From CAYWWM01 sp965198025 (GTDB lineage: Bacteria > Acidobacteriota > Terriglobia > 2-12-FULL-54-10), in the NCBI GenBank assembly GCA_965198025.1, contig OZ240237.1, positions 2,976,001 to 3,040,000 on the forward strand: a stretch of 64,000 nt of DNA. Direction: 5' to 3'. Position 1 is the stretch's first letter, and every line of letters begins with the position of its first letter. The notes under the pieces are model-generated. The model made no database searches and was not told the DNA's origin. It worked only from the letters and a program-made list of their open reading frames with translations. The translations under genes and the position numbers were made by a program. Shown here piece after piece: positions 45,125 through 53,652 of the stretch.

Positions 45125-45502
45125 ATGAAACACTCCCCCCAATTCCTGAAACTCGTCGAAGACTCCAAGACCCGCATCCGTGAGATGGACGCCCCTACCC
45201 TGCTGCGGAAAATCCAGGAAAAGGTGAGCTTCCGCCTCATTGACGTCCGTGAAGCCCAGGAGTACGCTGCCGGCCGCATCCCCGGCGCCGAGCATTCTTG
45301 CAAGGGCATCATCGAGCGCGACATCGAAACCGCCGTCCCCGACACCGACACTGAGATCGTTCTTTATTGCGGGGGCGGTTTCCGTTCTGCCCTCGCTGCG
45401 GACAGCCTCCAGAAGATGGGCTACACCAAGGTTTGGTCGCTCGCCGGCGGCTGGCGCGAATGGGTCGCTGCCGGCCATCCCACGGAAAAACCCAGCTCCT
45501 AA
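45125..45502 (+). CDS. Rhodanese-like sulfurtransferase
   Basis: A 125-residue single rhodanese domain: FRLIDVREAQEYAAGRIPGAEH, then the active loop VLYCGGGFRSALAADSL with the catalytic cysteine, and GYTKVWSLAGGWREWVAAGHP. It has no signal peptide and should be cytoplasmic. It transfers sulfane sulfur between a thiol donor and an acceptor. AGCAGG precedes the ATG. It is 41 bases behind the exported unknown protein and convergent with the aminotransferase. Confidence 0.92.
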   Translation: MKHSPQFLKLVEDSKTRIREMDAPTLLRKIQEKVSFRLIDVREAQEYAAGRIPGAEHSCKGIIERDIETAVPDTDTEIVLYCGGGFRSALAADSLQKMGYTKVWSLAGGWREWVAAGHPTEKPSS

Positions 45503-45509
45503 GCTCGTT

Positions 45510-46790
45510 TCACCTCGCCCCCAGCGCCCGGTCCAGCGCTCCCACCCCCCGCTCCAGCGCCTCCTCACCGATCACCAGCGGTGGCTGCACCCGCAGGACA
45601 TTTCCGTAGGTTCCCCCCACCCCGATCAGGAACCCCGCTTCGAGCATTCGGTCCTGAACTCGTTCGGCGGCTGCGGCGTCCGGCGCCTTTGTCTCTCTAT
45701 CAGAAACCAGTTCGATCCCGATCATCAGCCCCAGTCCGCGCACCTCGCCGATTGCAGCATGCTTTTCGGCCAGCCCACGCAGCTTCTCGATCAGCCTCTT
45801 CCCTTTTGCCTCCGATTGTTCGGCCAGCTTCTCCCGTCGCATCACCTCGAGCGTCGCCAGCGCCGCCGCGCAGCTCACCGGGTTCCCGCCGAACGTCGAG
45901 AGGTGGTCACCCGGCATGAACGCCCGCGCGATCTCGTCACGCGTCGTAAACGCCGAGAGCGGAAATCCGCTTGCGATTCCTTTCGCGGTCACGACGATGT
46001 CCGGCACGACCCCGTAGTGCTCGATCGCCAGCATCCGCCCGGTCCGCGCGAACCCGCTCTGCACCTCGTCAGCGATGAACAGAATTCCCTTGCTGTCCAG
46101 AATCTCCTTCACCAGTTTGAAGTACTGCGGTGGCGGAACCAGGATGCCTCCTTCGCCCAGCACCGGCTCCGCGATGAACGCCGCCACGTTGCCCGACGTG
46201 TGCAGGTCGATCACGCGCTCGAGGTTCGCCACGCACTCCCGTGCGCAGGTCTCCGGATCACTCCCATACGGGCTCCGGTATGTGTACGGAACCGCTGCGA
46301 ACGCCACGCCCGGCAGATACGGCCCGCCTTTTTTCTTCCGCCGCCAATTGCCGCTCACGCTCAGCGTCGCCAACGTGCGCCCGTGGAAGGACATTTCGAG
46401 CGCCACGAACTCGGTGCGGCCTGTGTACTGTTTCGCCAGCCGCATCGCTCCCTCGATCGCCTCAGCGCCGCTATTGCCGAAGAACGATACCCGCAGCTCT
46501 TCGCTCGGCATCACTGTCGCCAGCGCCTCCGCGAAATCCGCCGTCGGCCGATTGTGGTACATGTACGAGTTTGCGTGGACGAGCCTCTTCATCTGAGCCG
46601 CCGCTGCCTCGATCACCTCCGGATGGCAGTGTCCCGTGTTCACCACAGAGATGCCCGAGAACAGGTCCACGTATTCGCGCCCGTTCTCGTCCCACACCTG
46701 TGCCCCTTCACCGCGGTCCATGACGATTGGCTGCACCTTTTTCAGCGCGTGCGTGTTCACGTGTCGCTGGTATTTTTCCTTCGTATTCAT
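45510..46790 (-). CDS. Class III PLP-dependent aminotransferase (omega type)
   Basis: ATG 46790 has AAAGG upstream; a second ATG lies two codons before it. The 426-residue enzyme has SFFGNSGAEAIEGAMRLA for PLP phosphate binding, the FHGRT motif, the aspartate in GILFIADEVQSGFARTG and the Schiff-base lysine in VVTAKGIASGFPLSAF. Members use acetylornithine, 4-aminobutyrate, alanine with glyoxylate, or other omega-amines. The opening YQRHVNTHALKKVQPIVMD is closest in feel to the GABA/AGXT2 group, not argD. The substrate is not settled. Confidence 0.9.
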   Translation of the reverse strand: MNTKEKYQRHVNTHALKKVQPIVMDRGEGAQVWDENGREYVDLFSGISVVNTGHCHPEVIEAAAAQMKRLVHANSYMYHNRPTADFAEALATVMPSEELRVSFFGNSGAEAIEGAMRLAKQYTGRTEFVALEMSFHGRTLATLSVSGNWRRKKKGGPYLPGVAFAAVPYTYRSPYGSDPETCARECVANLERVIDLHTSGNVAAFIAEPVLGEGGILVPPPQYFKLVKEILDSKGILFIADEVQSGFARTGRMLAIEHYGVVPDIVVTAKGIASGFPLSAFTTRDEIARAFMPGDHLSTFGGNPVSCAAALATLEVMRREKLAEQSEAKGKRLIEKLRGLAEKHAAIGEVRGLGLMIGIELVSDRETKAPDAAAAERVQDRMLEAGFLIGVGGTYGNVLRVQPPLVIGEEALERGVGALDRALGAR

Positions 46791-46820
46791 AAGCATCCTT
46801 TCCCTACCACACTCTTGCCT

Positions 46821-47216
46821 TCACAGAATCGCTAATCTTACAGTATTGCCAGTTTTGCAAAAGTTCAAAGGGAGGGGAAAGGGGAAAGGTTTGGCCCGGA
46901 TGCCACGCGACAGCGAGGCCAGCTGAAACCTCTGGAGTTCTTTTCGGATCGGCAGGAAAGGAAACAGCGCCGCCAGCCGCAGAAAGCCGGCGCCAGCCAG
47001 TACCCATGTCCAGGGAAATTCGCGCTAGCACCGTTCGGCTGCAAGAACCAACAAGGGCCGGCAATCATCGCGCCGCGAAAGGCACGCAGCGTTCATTAGC
47101 TGCAAGTGGTGGAAAGCAGCGTCCCGGTTCCACCCGCACTGTGGACACCAGGGCTTGCCCTCGGAGAAGACTGCCTGCGCGCGGCAGTTGGGGCAGGAGA
47201 CAAGCTTTCTATTCAC
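46821..47216 (-). pseudogene. Zinc-ribbon membrane protein with a frameshift
   Basis: The GTG start at 47216 (AGGGA just before it) opens MNRKLVSCPNCRAQAV...CPQCGWNRDAA, a CxxC-CxxC zinc ribbon followed by RRDDCRPLLVLAA, then stops. In another frame the downstream bases read FPWTWVLAGAGFLRLAALF, a transmembrane helix, and PIRKELQRFQLASLSRGIRAK, ending at TGA 46821-46823. The two halves fit one small zinc-ribbon membrane protein broken by at least one frameshift between about 47025 and 47000. Decay or a sequencing error would both explain it. Confidence 0.65.
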
Positions 47217-47237
47217 TCCCTACTATCCACGAATCAC

Positions 47238-48866
47238 TTACTCCATCACTTCCACGTAACCGATCTTATCGGCCCCGGACCCGGACCACCAGACCCGGTT
47301 CGGGTTGCTGCGATCGATCTCGATCCGGCGCATATCCGAACCCGCCGACGGCAGCGAAAACTCCGCCCAGGTGTTTGTCTTCGGATCGTAGCGTCCCAGC
47401 TTGTCGCCGTAGTGCTCGCCAGTCCATACCAGGTCCCGGGTCGTGTCCACGTCCATCGAATAGGGGCCGGAGTCTTTTGTCGGCGTGTGGTACTCGCTCA
47501 TCTCCCCTGTGCGATAGTCCACCTTCACTACGGCGCCGGCCTCGTGCGCGCCCGTCCAGAGGTTCCCTTCTGAGTCGGCAGCCATCCGCCGCAGATCTGA
47601 CTTCGGGGTGGGCACTCTGTACCGCGACAACTCGCCCGTCTCGGGATCGAGTTTCACGATCTCATCGGTGTAATTGCCCGCATACCAGACTGAATCTTCT
47701 CCGCCGATCGCCAGCCCGTAGGCGTGCGAGCCTCGCGGAATCGGGAACGCTTCCATCTCCCGTGTTCTCGGATCGAGCTTGATGATCCGGCTCGATGTGA
47801 TTCCCGACCCCCAGACGTTCCCGTCCAAGAACTGAATCGTGTTGATGCCCGAGGTCCCCGAGCTCGGCGGCGGCAGCGGTGGAATCGGGTAGGTATTGAA
47901 CTCCCGTGTCTGCGGATCGAAGTGCACCATGCGCGTGTTCAAGCCGTTGTCCATGGTCCAGACGTGGCCTTGCGGGTCGACCGCCACGGCGTTCAGGCGG
48001 AACGGATGCTCGCCCTCCGGCGCCGCATACCGCGTGTATTCGAGCGTCTTCGGATCATATTTCCCGATGTGTCCGGTCCGCTCGCTGACCCAGGCGATTC
48101 CCCGGGCGTCCACCGCGATGTCGTGCGGATTCACGCGCGGCTGGAGGTTAAATTCCATCACCACGTACTTAGCTTCCGCGCCGGCGAGCAGCCTGCGCGG
48201 CAGGTGCCGGTTGGGGTCCGGTTCGGCTTCGGCCTCGTTTCGCAGCCGCGGCACGTCCGGGCCGTAGTTCGCCGCCAGGTAATTCACCATTGTTTCCTTT
48301 TCCTGGTCGGTGACGCGCACGTTATGATCGAGCAGATAGTAACTCATCGTCCCGACCGTCTCGCTCCAGTCTTCCCTGGATTTCCGGGTTGGAACAACCC
48401 GCTCCAGCCCATGGCATATAACGCACCGGCTGGCCAACAACGTCTTCGCTTCACCTTCCGGCATCATCTCCTTATAGTCGTCCGATGTCATTCGCTTCAG
48501 CTCGACGGTCGGCGGGCGCCGCGCGCTCAACACCACATCCATCGTCGCCTGCTGTCCACCGCGCACCTCCACCGGCCCGGTCACGGCGCTCTGATACTCT
48601 CCACCGATCCCTTCGACTGTATATCTTCCCGGCAAAAGGTTCGGCGTCCGGTAGCTGCCCTGCTCCTGGCTGACCACCATGAAGGTGAAGCCCAGATCCG
48701 CGCTCCGCACGCGCACGTATGCCCCCGCCACAGGCTGTCCCGATGCGTCCTTCACCACGCCCGACACGGTGCCGTTGCTCTGCGCTTCGGCCGATACGCC
48801 GGTCGCCGTTACAGCTGCCGCCAGCGCCAGGATCGTCACGGTCTTCTTGGCCCATTCCACATGCAT
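47238..48866 (-). CDS. Exported fusion: carboxypeptidase-regulatory domain, cytochrome c, virginiamycin-lyase-like propeller
   Basis: ATG 48866 follows AAGGAGG by 7 bases and gives 542 residues with a signal peptide (VTILALAAAVTATGVSAEAQ). First comes a CarboxypepD_reg-like beta sandwich (GVVKDASGQPVAGAYVRVRS...LLPGRYTVEGIG). Next is a c-type haem motif CVICHGLE in a short helical domain. The rest is a seven-bladed Vgb-like propeller with blades such as IAVDARGIAWVSERTGHIGKYD and MAADSEGNLWTGAHEAG. Vgb-type lyases open lactone rings, but the catalytic histidine cannot be fixed here. A paralogue is at 50293. It is divergent from the DUF4159 gene. Confidence 0.86.
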   Translation of the reverse strand: MHVEWAKKTVTILALAAAVTATGVSAEAQSNGTVSGVVKDASGQPVAGAYVRVRSADLGFTFMVVSQEQGSYRTPNLLPGRYTVEGIGGEYQSAVTGPVEVRGGQQATMDVVLSARRPPTVELKRMTSDDYKEMMPEGEAKTLLASRCVICHGLERVVPTRKSREDWSETVGTMSYYLLDHNVRVTDQEKETMVNYLAANYGPDVPRLRNEAEAEPDPNRHLPRRLLAGAEAKYVVMEFNLQPRVNPHDIAVDARGIAWVSERTGHIGKYDPKTLEYTRYAAPEGEHPFRLNAVAVDPQGHVWTMDNGLNTRMVHFDPQTREFNTYPIPPLPPPSSGTSGINTIQFLDGNVWGSGITSSRIIKLDPRTREMEAFPIPRGSHAYGLAIGGEDSVWYAGNYTDEIVKLDPETGELSRYRVPTPKSDLRRMAADSEGNLWTGAHEAGAVVKVDYRTGEMSEYHTPTKDSGPYSMDVDTTRDLVWTGEHYGDKLGRYDPKTNTWAEFSLPSAGSDMRRIEIDRSNPNRVWWSGSGADKIGYVEVME

Positions 48867-49379
48867 AGCTTCGCCTCCTTCTTCTCCCGTTCGTGCCATC
48901 CCAAGGACGAAACGACTTATCGCTGTCGTTTCGGTCACGTCCGCTTTCGCAAATCATACCCCTCCCCCTCAATCGGTTCAAGTGGCCCAAAGTTACAGTT
49001 CAGGGGTATCACGCCACAGCCTTTTCTGCATCTCCCCCGACGACCCGAGCATCCGGGCCTTTCAGGAGTGCCGTCCATCCGGTTCCAAGCTAGCGCAACT
49101 CTGGGACCGCCTCGCAAAGGCTCCCCGCGACCTCGCCCTGATCTGCTCCCACGCTGTTCCCAAGAAACACCCGCTTTGAAGAGATGTTCCGGTATCAGGG
49201 CTTGGATGCTTTGGTGAGCCAACTTGGAAATGCCTGACCCCCCAGTCGGAGGTTTTGCGCTTGACACAATCGTGCGGGAAGCGTAGGTATGGGGATGAAG
49301 ACGCGAACCGGAATTTTTGCTGCCTCGCCGAATGACTCATCGCGTGGAGAAGCTGCTTTCCGGACCATAAGAGGGCCTC
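48867..49379. other. Divergent intergenic region
   Basis: No supported gene in 513 bases between the Vgb-like fusion gene and the DUF4159 gene. A perfect TTGACA at 49261-49266 stands 17 bases before TAGGTA (49284-49289), a candidate promoter for the rightward gene. Confidence 0.45.
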
Positions 49380-50204
49380 ATGAACTGGCTCCGAAACCCG
49401 GTTGACCGTCGGGCGCAATGTCGGAAATTGTTGCGCAAGACGGTGTTCTATGCCTTGTTTGTTGGCTTGGTATCGGGGATCGCGGTTAGCCAGACGGCAA
49501 GCCGACGGCGCATCGCCAGCGAGGACCTGCCCGAAGCGCAATTTCATCTGGGGCGCTTGGCTTATGGAGGAAGAGGCGGCAGGTTCTTCAATTCCTATTG
49601 GGCCATCGACTATCCCGATGCGGAACGGCATTTCCTGCCTGCGCTGCGCCGCTTGACGGGGATCTCCGTCGCCGAGGACAGCCGACATCTCACTGCCATG
49701 GATGACCGCCTGTTCGATTATCCGTTCTTGTTCGCGCAGCAGGTCGGGCAAGGAGGCTGGAGGCCGACGGAGCAGGAAGCCGGGCGTTTGCGGGAGTATC
49801 TGCTTCGTGGGGGCTTTTTGCTCGTGGACGACATCCACGGCGCATACGACTGGTCGGTTTTCGTGTCAGCCATGCAGCGGATTTTGCCCGAACAGCCGGT
49901 CGTCGAAATCCCGGACGACGACCCTTTGATGCACGTCTTCTTCGACTTGAGCGACCGGCTCCAGATTCCCGGCCGCCGGCATCTGATGATGACTCGCGGA
50001 GGCGAAGTCCTCGCCCGGATGGCCGGGCCGCCGTATTGGCGCGGCATTTACGACGATCATGGCCGCCTGATCGTAGCTGTCAATTACAATATCGACATGG
50101 GCGACGCCTGGGAGCATGCCGATGATTACTATTATCCCGTGCCCATGACCCACTTGGCTTACCGGCTGGGAGTCAACTACGTCATCTATGCGATGACCCA
50201 TTGA
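49380..50204 (+). CDS. DUF4159-domain exported protein
   Basis: A 274-residue protein with an N-terminal hydrophobic segment (TVFYALFVGLVSGIAV) acting as signal or anchor. The body matches the DUF4159 pattern: FHLGRLAYGGRGGRFFNSYWAIDYPDAERHF, DDRLFDYPFLFAQQVG, LREYLLRGGFLLVDDIHG, and near the end AVNYNIDMGDAWEHADD with YRLGVNYVIYAMTH. The fold is related to glutamine-amidotransferase-like domains; function is unknown. It lies 88 bases before the Vgb-like paralogue, and may share its transcript. Confidence 0.87.
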   Translation: MNWLRNPVDRRAQCRKLLRKTVFYALFVGLVSGIAVSQTASRRRIASEDLPEAQFHLGRLAYGGRGGRFFNSYWAIDYPDAERHFLPALRRLTGISVAEDSRHLTAMDDRLFDYPFLFAQQVGQGGWRPTEQEAGRLREYLLRGGFLLVDDIHGAYDWSVFVSAMQRILPEQPVVEIPDDDPLMHVFFDLSDRLQIPGRRHLMMTRGGEVLARMAGPPYWRGIYDDHGRLIVAVNYNIDMGDAWEHADDYYYPVPMTHLAYRLGVNYVIYAMTH

Positions 50205-50292
50205 CGGACGCCCGCGGTATCGCTTTCTGTTAGAGTAGGGCCGGGTTGTAGAAACGGCGGGGAAATACTAGGCATTCGGAGAAGGAGTTGCT

Positions 50293-51957
50293 ATGAGAGC
50301 ACAGATTTATTCATGGATTCTAATCACGAGCATTCTGTTCCTCCAAGGAATCGGAGCCCATGGCCAGGCCCCGGCGCCGCTGCGGGGAGTCGTCAGCTCG
50401 CAGGAAGAGGGCCGGATGGAAGGAGTGCTCGTCAGCGCGCAGAAGCCCGGCAGCACCATCACGGTCACGGTGGTCAGCAACGTTCAGGGCCACTATGAGT
50501 TCCCTGCGGGACGCCTCGAGCCCGGCGATTATTCCATCCGGATGCGCGCCACCGGATTCGACCTTGTCGACCCGGGCACAGTGAAAATCGAAGCCAACAA
50601 GACCGCGGAAGTGGACCTGAAGCTTGTGATCACGAGAGATATCGCCAAACAGATGGAGCCTGCCGACTGGTTCCTCAGCAACCCGGAGATCAAGGAACGG
50701 CTGATCGACGGGGTCAAGTTCGGGCAGAACTGCATTGGGTGCCACTCGCTCTATCCAATCATGACGAGCAAGTACCCCGTCAGCGCATGGCAATCGGTCT
50801 TCAATCGGATGTTCCAGTATAGCTCGGCCAGCATCTATGAACCGGGTGAAGTGAGCGTGCCTGTAAACCATCCGCATCAGACCATCCGGCTCAAATCGGA
50901 CGGCTCCTGCTGCCTGGATGAAGAAGCGTTGGGCCGATTCATTGCCGGCGTGAATTTGAGTTCCAGTCCGGGCGGCACGACATGGCCGTTTGAACTGAAG
51001 AAGATGCCGCGACCGACGGGCCGGGGTACCCGCGTCATCATTACCGAATACGAAGTCCCTCGCCGCGAGTCCCAACCCCATGATGTGGTCGTCGATTCCG
51101 ACGGGATCGTCTGGTACAACGACCACGGCAATCGCTACATCGGGAGGCTGGATCCGCGCACAGGCGAGGTGAATGAGTTTTTGGTCCCAGAATTCACGGC
51201 CGAAACCGCGCCGGGCGGAAGCTCCGGCCGTCCCTATTTTGATTACAACCAGGCGGATACCCACAACCGCATTACGTTCCGTGACGTGGTCATCGACCGG
51301 GAAACTCTCGAAGTCAGCCGCGAGCATGGCCGCATCCGATCCGATGGCATGATCTGGCAGGAGCGGGGGAGCGCGCAGGCCGACGGCGATCCCCGGATTC
51401 TGGAAGTCATACGGACGAACCCGGAAACGGGCGAAGTCAGGCGGTTCCCCGGCCCGGACCGCCCCATGCGGTTTTATGGCGAGGAGGTGGATTCGCAAGG
51501 CAATCTCTACGGCGCCAGCCTGCAATACGGCGTGGTGGGAGTTCTGAATGGCCAGAACGGCGAATGGGCGTTCATTCCCACTCCCACTCCGGACTCTGGC
51601 CCCCGCCGCACGCACATGGACAAGCAGGACCGCTTCTGGTATGCCGAGTATTACGCCGGAGCGATTGGCATGTTCGATCCCAAGACGTGGCAGGCCAAAG
51701 AGTGGATGCTGCATCCGCTTTCGCTGCCGTACGGAATTGGGGTGGACAAGAACGGCGAAGCCTGGGCCGCGGGACAGGGTACCAATGATCTCTATCGCCT
51801 CAACCCCGCCACCGGAGAAGTCACGGCATACCCGAAAGGGACCCCGATGTACGGCCAGACGCGACAGTTGTTCGTGGACAACTCGACGTCTCCGGTCACC
51901 GTCTGGGTTCCGCACAACCACATGAAGCGGATCGCGAAGATCGAGCCGCTCGACTAG
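50293..51957 (+). CDS. Exported fusion: carboxypeptidase-regulatory domain, cytochrome c, virginiamycin-lyase-like propeller (paralogue)
   Basis: A 554-residue protein with AAGGAG before ATG 50293 and a signal peptide (ILITSILFLQGIGAHG). The domain order equals that of the gene at 47238: beta sandwich (GVLVSAQKPGSTITVTVVSNVQGHYEF...LEPGDYSIRM), a CIGCHSLYP haem motif near residue 150, then propeller blades such as VVVDSDGIVWYNDHGNRYIGRLD and IGVDKNGEAWAAGQGTNDLYRLN. The sequences have diverged strongly, so this is an old duplication. Its propeller is longer, with an insert after the second blade. The role is unknown. Confidence 0.86.
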   Translation: MRAQIYSWILITSILFLQGIGAHGQAPAPLRGVVSSQEEGRMEGVLVSAQKPGSTITVTVVSNVQGHYEFPAGRLEPGDYSIRMRATGFDLVDPGTVKIEANKTAEVDLKLVITRDIAKQMEPADWFLSNPEIKERLIDGVKFGQNCIGCHSLYPIMTSKYPVSAWQSVFNRMFQYSSASIYEPGEVSVPVNHPHQTIRLKSDGSCCLDEEALGRFIAGVNLSSSPGGTTWPFELKKMPRPTGRGTRVIITEYEVPRRESQPHDVVVDSDGIVWYNDHGNRYIGRLDPRTGEVNEFLVPEFTAETAPGGSSGRPYFDYNQADTHNRITFRDVVIDRETLEVSREHGRIRSDGMIWQERGSAQADGDPRILEVIRTNPETGEVRRFPGPDRPMRFYGEEVDSQGNLYGASLQYGVVGVLNGQNGEWAFIPTPTPDSGPRRTHMDKQDRFWYAEYYAGAIGMFDPKTWQAKEWMLHPLSLPYGIGVDKNGEAWAAGQGTNDLYRLNPATGEVTAYPKGTPMYGQTRQLFVDNSTSPVTVWVPHNHMKRIAKIEPLD

Positions 51958-52111
51958 GGAGTTATTCTTCTTTCAATTGTGATGTAGTCCGCAAGGGCAC
52001 GGCTCCCGCCGTGCCCTTTGCGCGTAGGAGGGGAACCATGCAACACGCAAAGCCGATCGCGCCCCCCCACTCTCGACTCGCAGGCAGTTTGGAGCGCGGG
52101 GTGGCAGATCC

Positions 52112-52519
52112 GTGTTGAACCTGTTGTTCGTATACGGAACGCTTCGGAGGGATGTCCTGAACAGCAGGTCTCATGTACTGGCTCAGGAAACCCATATCGT
52201 GCGGTTGGTCGGGCGCGGGCGAGTCCCAGGACGGTTATTTCGCTTGGACGGTTATCCGGGACTGGTGCCGTCCGGCGAACCGGGCCGGTGGGTCCGCGGA
52301 GAACTTTATGCACTCGAACCACCCAAAGAGCTGGCCGACACGCTCACCCGCCTCGACGACTACGAGGGATGCGGGCCCAACGATCCGGAACCCCACGAGT
52401 ACGAACGGGTCGTATTGGATGTCATCTTAGAATCCGGAGGCAACGAAAGTGCGTGGGTCTACGTTTACAAGGGCGCAACCGCCAACCGGCAAGAGATCCT
52501 GTCCGGGGACTACGCCTAG
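52112..52519 (+). CDS. Gamma-glutamylcyclotransferase-like (AIG2/GGCT fold) protein
   Basis: A 135-residue protein from GTG 52112. The family motif is at the start (LLFVYGTLRRDVLNSRSH), with GRLFRLDGYPGLVPSG, the acidic loop LTRLDDYEGCG that includes the catalytic glutamate, and EYERVVLDVI. Such proteins release 5-oxoproline from gamma-glutamyl amines. The exact substrate varies. It is a single gene convergent with the beta-lactamase gene, 24 bases away. Confidence 0.87.
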   Translation: MLNLLFVYGTLRRDVLNSRSHVLAQETHIVRLVGRGRVPGRLFRLDGYPGLVPSGEPGRWVRGELYALEPPKELADTLTRLDDYEGCGPNDPEPHEYERVVLDVILESGGNESAWVYVYKGATANRQEILSGDYA

Positions 52520-52543
52520 GAATCTCTCTAGCAGCGTGGCCGC

Positions 52544-53464
52544 TCACTGCCGGCCCCGCTCCTGCTGCATCCTTTCCTGGAACACCCTCTCCTGCGCCGC
52601 GATGTAGGCTTGGTAGCCTTCGGGATCGATAAACACGTTCGGCGTCTCGCCGCGTCTCATGCGCTCGATCTTCTCCGTCAGGTTGAAGAAGAATCCGTGT
52701 GGTCCGAGGAATACCTCGCCTGGGATCTGCTTGAGCCGGGCGATGCTGTTACGGTAATCCTCGCCCCGGTTGGGGTAGTTGGGGTCACCGATCAGCCGGG
52801 CGCTGGGGTTGATGTTCACGCTGCACATGAAGACGACGTTGTATTGGCGGTCGGCCTCTTCCGCTGTCATGGTCCAGGTGGTGCAACCCGGCGTGTGCCC
52901 CGGAGTCAGGTGAGCCGTGAGCGTCACGTCGCCCAGGGTAACCTGCTGCCGGTCGCGGACAATCTCATCCACGACAACCTGATTCGGTCCGCCGGGAATC
53001 CCTCCGCTGGCGATGAGGGGGGCGTCGCGTTCAGAGGACAAAATCCTGGCGCCGGTCAGCTCCTTGATCAGAGCGTGCCCGCCAACATGGTCGCGGTGCG
53101 CGTGACTGCTCAGCAGGAGCTTGATCTCGGAGAGGCTGACCCCCAGTTTTTCAATGTTGTCGCGGACACCCGGGGCGGTTTCCGGGAAGCCGGTGTCCAT
53201 CAGGATATAGCCATCCGAGGTCTCGATCAGGAACGAGGACACCCGGATGGCGCCCACGTAGTAGATGTTCCCGATGACTTGGAACGGCTCGACAGGCGTG
53301 GTGCCGAGGCGGAAGCGCTCCTCGTCGGTGATCTGCTGGCGCTGGGCGCTGGCTTCCGGGAGATGAATACCACCCAAGATCAGCAGCGTCCCCAGCCATG
53401 CGGCACAGCAAAGGAACTGCGCATTCCTTGGAAATAGCTTGCCGAGAATCTGGGATAGTGTCAT
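52544..53464 (-). CDS. Subclass B3 metallo-beta-lactamase
   Basis: A 306-residue exported protein with AGGAGG before ATG 53464 and an N-terminal signal segment ending near ASAQ. Zinc ligands fit subclass B3: His121, His123, Asp125 and His126 in SSHAHRDHVGG, His190 in LTPGHTPGCTTW and His256 in LGPHGFFF. MCSVNINPS, with serine where B1 enzymes have the zinc cysteine, is also a B3 mark. It should hydrolyse beta-lactams in the periplasm. It has its own ribosome binding site and no resistance-island context, so it looks chromosomal and intrinsic. Confidence 0.9.
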   Translation of the reverse strand: MTLSQILGKLFPRNAQFLCCAAWLGTLLILGGIHLPEASAQRQQITDEERFRLGTTPVEPFQVIGNIYYVGAIRVSSFLIETSDGYILMDTGFPETAPGVRDNIEKLGVSLSEIKLLLSSHAHRDHVGGHALIKELTGARILSSERDAPLIASGGIPGGPNQVVVDEIVRDRQQVTLGDVTLTAHLTPGHTPGCTTWTMTAEEADRQYNVVFMCSVNINPSARLIGDPNYPNRGEDYRNSIARLKQIPGEVFLGPHGFFFNLTEKIERMRRGETPNVFIDPEGYQAYIAAQERVFQERMQQERGRQ

Positions 53465-53652
53465 CGTTCACCTCCTATCAGATCGCGTTTCTGTTGCAGC
53501 TCATGGCATCCCGCCTGGAATCTTCTTTCCCGGAGTTTCCAAACAGCTGGCTGCGCTACAACCGCACTTCGGGAGAACCAGTGGCTTGCCGCCGGCAGAA
53601 TACATCCTATGAAAAAACTGAGCGAATGAAAAGCTCCGCATGGGTGACTGGG

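Noticed and set aside
45240..46835. A 531-codon open frame opposite the aminotransferase
   Set aside because: Antisense shadow of a well-conserved PLP enzyme; repetitive Arg/His/Pro composition.
47724..49217. A 497-codon open frame on the plus strand opposite the Vgb-like fusion gene
   Set aside because: It is a GC-rich antisense shadow: the composition is Arg/His/Pro heavy, there are no motifs, and the minus-strand gene has a signal peptide, haem motif and propeller repeats.
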